From Saposhnikovia divaricata (Eukaryota > Streptophyta > Magnoliopsida > Apiales > Apiaceae): a stretch of 64,000 bases of DNA. Numbering within the stretch: position 1 is the stretch's first letter; each line of letters begins with the position of its first letter. Positions 61,111-64,000 of this stretch are shown here, one piece after another. The stretch lies in the NCBI GenBank assembly GCA_036435485.1, contig CM071598.1, forward strand, positions 106,142,501-106,206,500, in the 5' to 3' direction. A program made the position numbers and the translations under genes. The notes beneath the pieces were generated by a model that saw nothing but the letters and a program-made list of their open reading frames with translations, was not told the DNA's origin and did no database searches.

Positions 61111-61935
61111 ATGGCCAATAATCTCTCATTATGTGATATGAAAGATGAGGAATCATTTTGTCTGGCAGATAGTGCAACGACACATACAATTTTGAAAAAA
61201 AAAGAATATTTTTCGCATCTCATATTAGCTAAAGCTAATGTAAATACAATATCGGGTGCATCAGATATTATTGAAGGCTCCGGAAGAGCAAGTATAGTGT
61301 TACCTAATGGTACACATTTATTTATTGAAAATGCCATGTTCTCTACCCGATCAAAAAGAAATCCTTTGAGTTTCAAAGATATACGCTACAATGGCTATCA
61401 TATTGAGACAACAAATGAAAATGACGATGAATATCTATGTATCACGTCTATAATCTCTGGGAGGAAGCAAATAATAGAAAAAATTCCATCGTATAAATCT
61501 GGATTATATTATACCTTTATAAATCCAGTGGAGACACACATGTTAATGAGCCAAAAATTATCTGACCCGGGAAATTTTCTTATGTGGCATGATCGCTTAG
61601 GCCATCCGGGTTCAACAATGATGCGAAGAATTATTGACAATTCAAATGGACATCCTTTAAAGAACAAAATTGTTCCATTGTCCAAAGATTTTTCTTGTGT
61701 TGCTTGCTTTCAAGGAAAACTAATAACAAAGCCATTGCATGTGAAAGTAGCAATTGAATGTCCATCCTTTTTGGAGCGAATTCAAGGAGATATATGTGGT
61801 CCTATTACACCCTCAAGTGGACCATTTCAGTACTTTATGGTACTTATAGATGCATCGACACGTTGGTCGTATGTTAGTTTATTGTCCACTCGTAATGTCG
61901 CTTTGCAAGACTCCTTGCTCAAATTATTCGGCTGA
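61111..61935 (+). pseudogene. Copia protease and integrase N-terminal half
   Basis: The open frame starts MANNLSLCDMKDEESFCLAD, inside the protease: the active site reads DSA (LADSATTHTIL) where the family usually has DSGAT or DTGAT. The integrase zinc region WHDRLGHPG...CVACFQGK and first Asp (GDICGP) follow. The frame stops at 61933-61935 and the protein continues in another frame. No gag precedes it. Confidence 0.9.
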
Positions 61936-64000
61936 GGACACAGTTCCCAGACCATACAATTAAGAATATCCGAGTGGATAATGCAGCAGAATTTACATCC
62001 CAAACTTTTAATGATTATTATATGTCGATTGGGATTACGGTTGAACATTCTGTTGCTCACACGCACACTCAAAATGGTCTAGCAGAATCGTTAATTAAAA
62101 GGCTACAATTAATTGCTAGACCTTTACTTATGAAAACAAATTTGCCAAATTCTGCTTGGGGACATGCAATCCTGCATGTTGCATCGCTAATTCGATTAAG
62201 GCCAACGGCCTATCATAAGTACTCCCCATTGCAACTTGTGAATGGTCACGAACCAAATATATCTCATTTAAGAACTTTTGGGTGTGCGGTATATGTTCCA
62301 ATATCTCCTCCCCAACGAACAAAAATGGGACCCCAAAGAAGATTAGGGGTATACGTTGGGTTTGACTCTCCCTCAATTATAAAATATTTGGAGCCCATGA
62401 ATGGTGATTTATTTAAAGCAAGATTTGTTGATTGTCAGTTTGATGAGACAGTTTTTCCTGCATTAGGGGGAGATAAGTCAAAATTTGAAAAAGAAAGACA
62501 ACAAATTTTGTGGAATGCAGCATCTCTGTCTCATTATGATCCTCGCACAAATCAATGTGAACTTGAAGTTCAAAAGATTATCCACCTACAAGAAATTGCA
62601 AATAAATTGTCTGATTCATTTACTGATGTCAAGACAGTGACAAAGTCACATATACCGGCTGTCAATGTTCCTTGTAAAATAAAACTTCCTGATGAAGAAA
62701 ATAAAGTCTTGCTAGCAAATGCGTCTAAAACACGCCAGAAGCATGGTAGACTTATTGGATCCAAAGATAAAAATCCTAGAAAGTCAAGGAAACTTGATAA
62801 ACAAGCTGGTACATCAAATGACATCATTCCAAATGAAATAGAATTGATCACTGAAGAGACGTCTTCAAAGGATGATCAAACACCTAAAATTGAGGACAAT
62901 GAAGAGATCTCGATAAATTATATCATTTCAGGGAAAAGGTGGAATAGAAAAGAAATTGTCATGGATGAAATATTTGCATATGCAGCTGCACTTGACATTT
63001 CTGAAGAAATCGAGGATCATGAACCTAGATCGATCTATGAATGTAAAAGAAGAAATGATTGGCCAAAATGGAAAGATGCTATTGAGGCAGAATTGAAATC
63101 ACTTGAAAAACGTCAAGTTTTTGGACCTATTGTCCAAACACCTGCAGGTGTGAAACCCGTTGGATATAGATGGGTATTTGTGCGCAAAAGAAATGAGAAA
63201 AATGAAATTGTGAGATATAAGGCACGCCTTGTTGCACAAGGCTTCTCACAAAGACTGGGAATTGATTATGAAGAGACTTATTCCCCGGTAATGGATGCAA
63301 CAACATTCAGATTTTTACTAAGTTTATCAATTCTAGAAGGGCTCCGAATGAATTTAATGGATGTTGTTACTGCCTACTTATATGGGTCACTAGATAATGA
63401 CATTTACATGAAAATCCCTGATGGATTAAAAATGCCTGAAGCACGAGAGATTTATTCAATTAAATTACGAAGATCATTGTATGGGTTGAAACAATCAGGT
63501 CGAATGTGGTATAATTGCCTTAGCGAGTACCTTTTGAAAAATGGATAGGTTAATAATGTAATTTGTCCTTGTGTTTTTATTAAAAGGACAAAAATGGGGT
63601 TTACTATAATTGCGGTTTATGTTGATGATCTAAACATCATTGGGACCCCAAATGAAATTCATGAAACGATTGAATATTTGAAAAGGGAATTTGAGATGAA
63701 AGAATTGGGCAAAACAAAACTCTGCCTTGGTTTTCAAGTTGAACATCTATCCAAAGGAATTTTTGTCCACCAGTCATCATATATTGAAAGGATCCTTAAG
63801 CGATTTATTATGGATAAAGCATATCCTGTGAGTACACCTATGGTTGTTCGCTCACTTGAAAAGAAAAAGGATCCATTCCGCCCAAGAGAAGAGGGAGAAG
63901 AACTTCTTGGTCCTGAAGTACCATATCTTAGTGCCATTGGTGCACTAATGTACCTTGCCAACTGTACACGTCCCGATATTGCTTTTTTTGTTAATTTATT
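61936..64000 (+). pseudogene. Copia integrase C-terminal half and reverse transcriptase
   Basis: Frame 61974-63548: the second Asp (IRVDNAAEF) and Glu (QNGLAESLIKR) of integrase are present. A charged linker leads to RT with GYRWVFVRKRNEKNEIVRYK, ATTFRFLLSLSI and SLYGLKQSGRMWY. A TAG (63546-63548) interrupts, and the same frame resumes with YVDD at 63618-63629, FEMKELGK and NCTRPDIAF to the window end. Confidence 0.93.

Larger units (their letters stand above)
60702..64000 (+). mobile_element. Ty1/Copia element lacking gag, cut by window end
   Basis: A 5' LTR (60702-60932), primer site, then protease, integrase and RT in Copia order, running past the window edge before RNase H. Only about 180 bp separate the LTR from the protease, so gag has been deleted. 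It is divergent from the OZ-like gene and begins 229 bp upstream of its first ATG. Confidence 0.9.

Overview
This is nuclear DNA of a flowering plant, very probably a eudicot. It is AT-rich and packed with nested LTR retrotransposons, MITEs and a Helitron. The host genes are intron-rich, and one is an AGAMOUS-clade MADS-box gene. The family or genus cannot be fixed from the sequence alone.

Layout. 1-5.0 kb: AT-rich intergenic DNA with a Stowaway-type MITE (3973-4284) and an isolated exon-like fragment resembling plastid ClpR (4868-4978). 5.04-17.3 kb: a CACTA-like element split by an 11.8-kb Tat-type Ty3/Gypsy retrotransposon (5093-16852, TSD AAAAA). Its gag-pol is broken, and it carries an unusual antisense, apparently spliced extra gene with its own TATA-like box. 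18.5-24.1 kb: a complete minus-strand AGAMOUS-clade MADS-box gene (eight coding exons, 243 aa). 24648-25147: a 500-N scaffold gap. 25148-30407: a second, slightly different copy of 19258-24647 carrying only the 5' half of the MADS gene. The copies abut the gap exactly, so unmerged allelic contig ends are more likely than a biological tandem duplication.

30.4-50.2 kb: a repeat graveyard. It holds a non-autonomous Helitron with intact termini (32615-34346), a Copia element (35879-41532, TSD GTCTT) itself interrupted by a Stowaway MITE, and a MULE-like TIR element with three evenly spaced TGACGTCA sites. It also holds a reversed Helitron fragment beside a chimeric mitochondrial insertion (rRNA pieces), a solo Gypsy LTR (TSD TTACT), a MULE MITE (TSD GATCAAAAA), a hAT MITE (TSD TTTAGACC) and another TIR element (TSD CATTGACTAT).

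50.8-60.5 kb: a minus-strand gene with an apparently intact reading frame over seven coding exons (449 aa). It has an organelle-targeting-like N terminus and four RanBP2-type zinc fingers, like the OZ/VAR3 organelle RNA-editing factors. A young short LTR element (54701-56517) sits in one intron. 60.7-64.0 kb: a gag-less Copia element begins 229 bp upstream of the OZ-like start codon in divergent orientation and runs off the window.

Only two host genes look functional: the MADS-box gene, which would act in floral or ovule identity, and the OZ-like gene, which would act in organellar RNA editing. They share no obvious pathway. Exon boundaries were placed by hand from GT/AG sites and reading-frame continuity.
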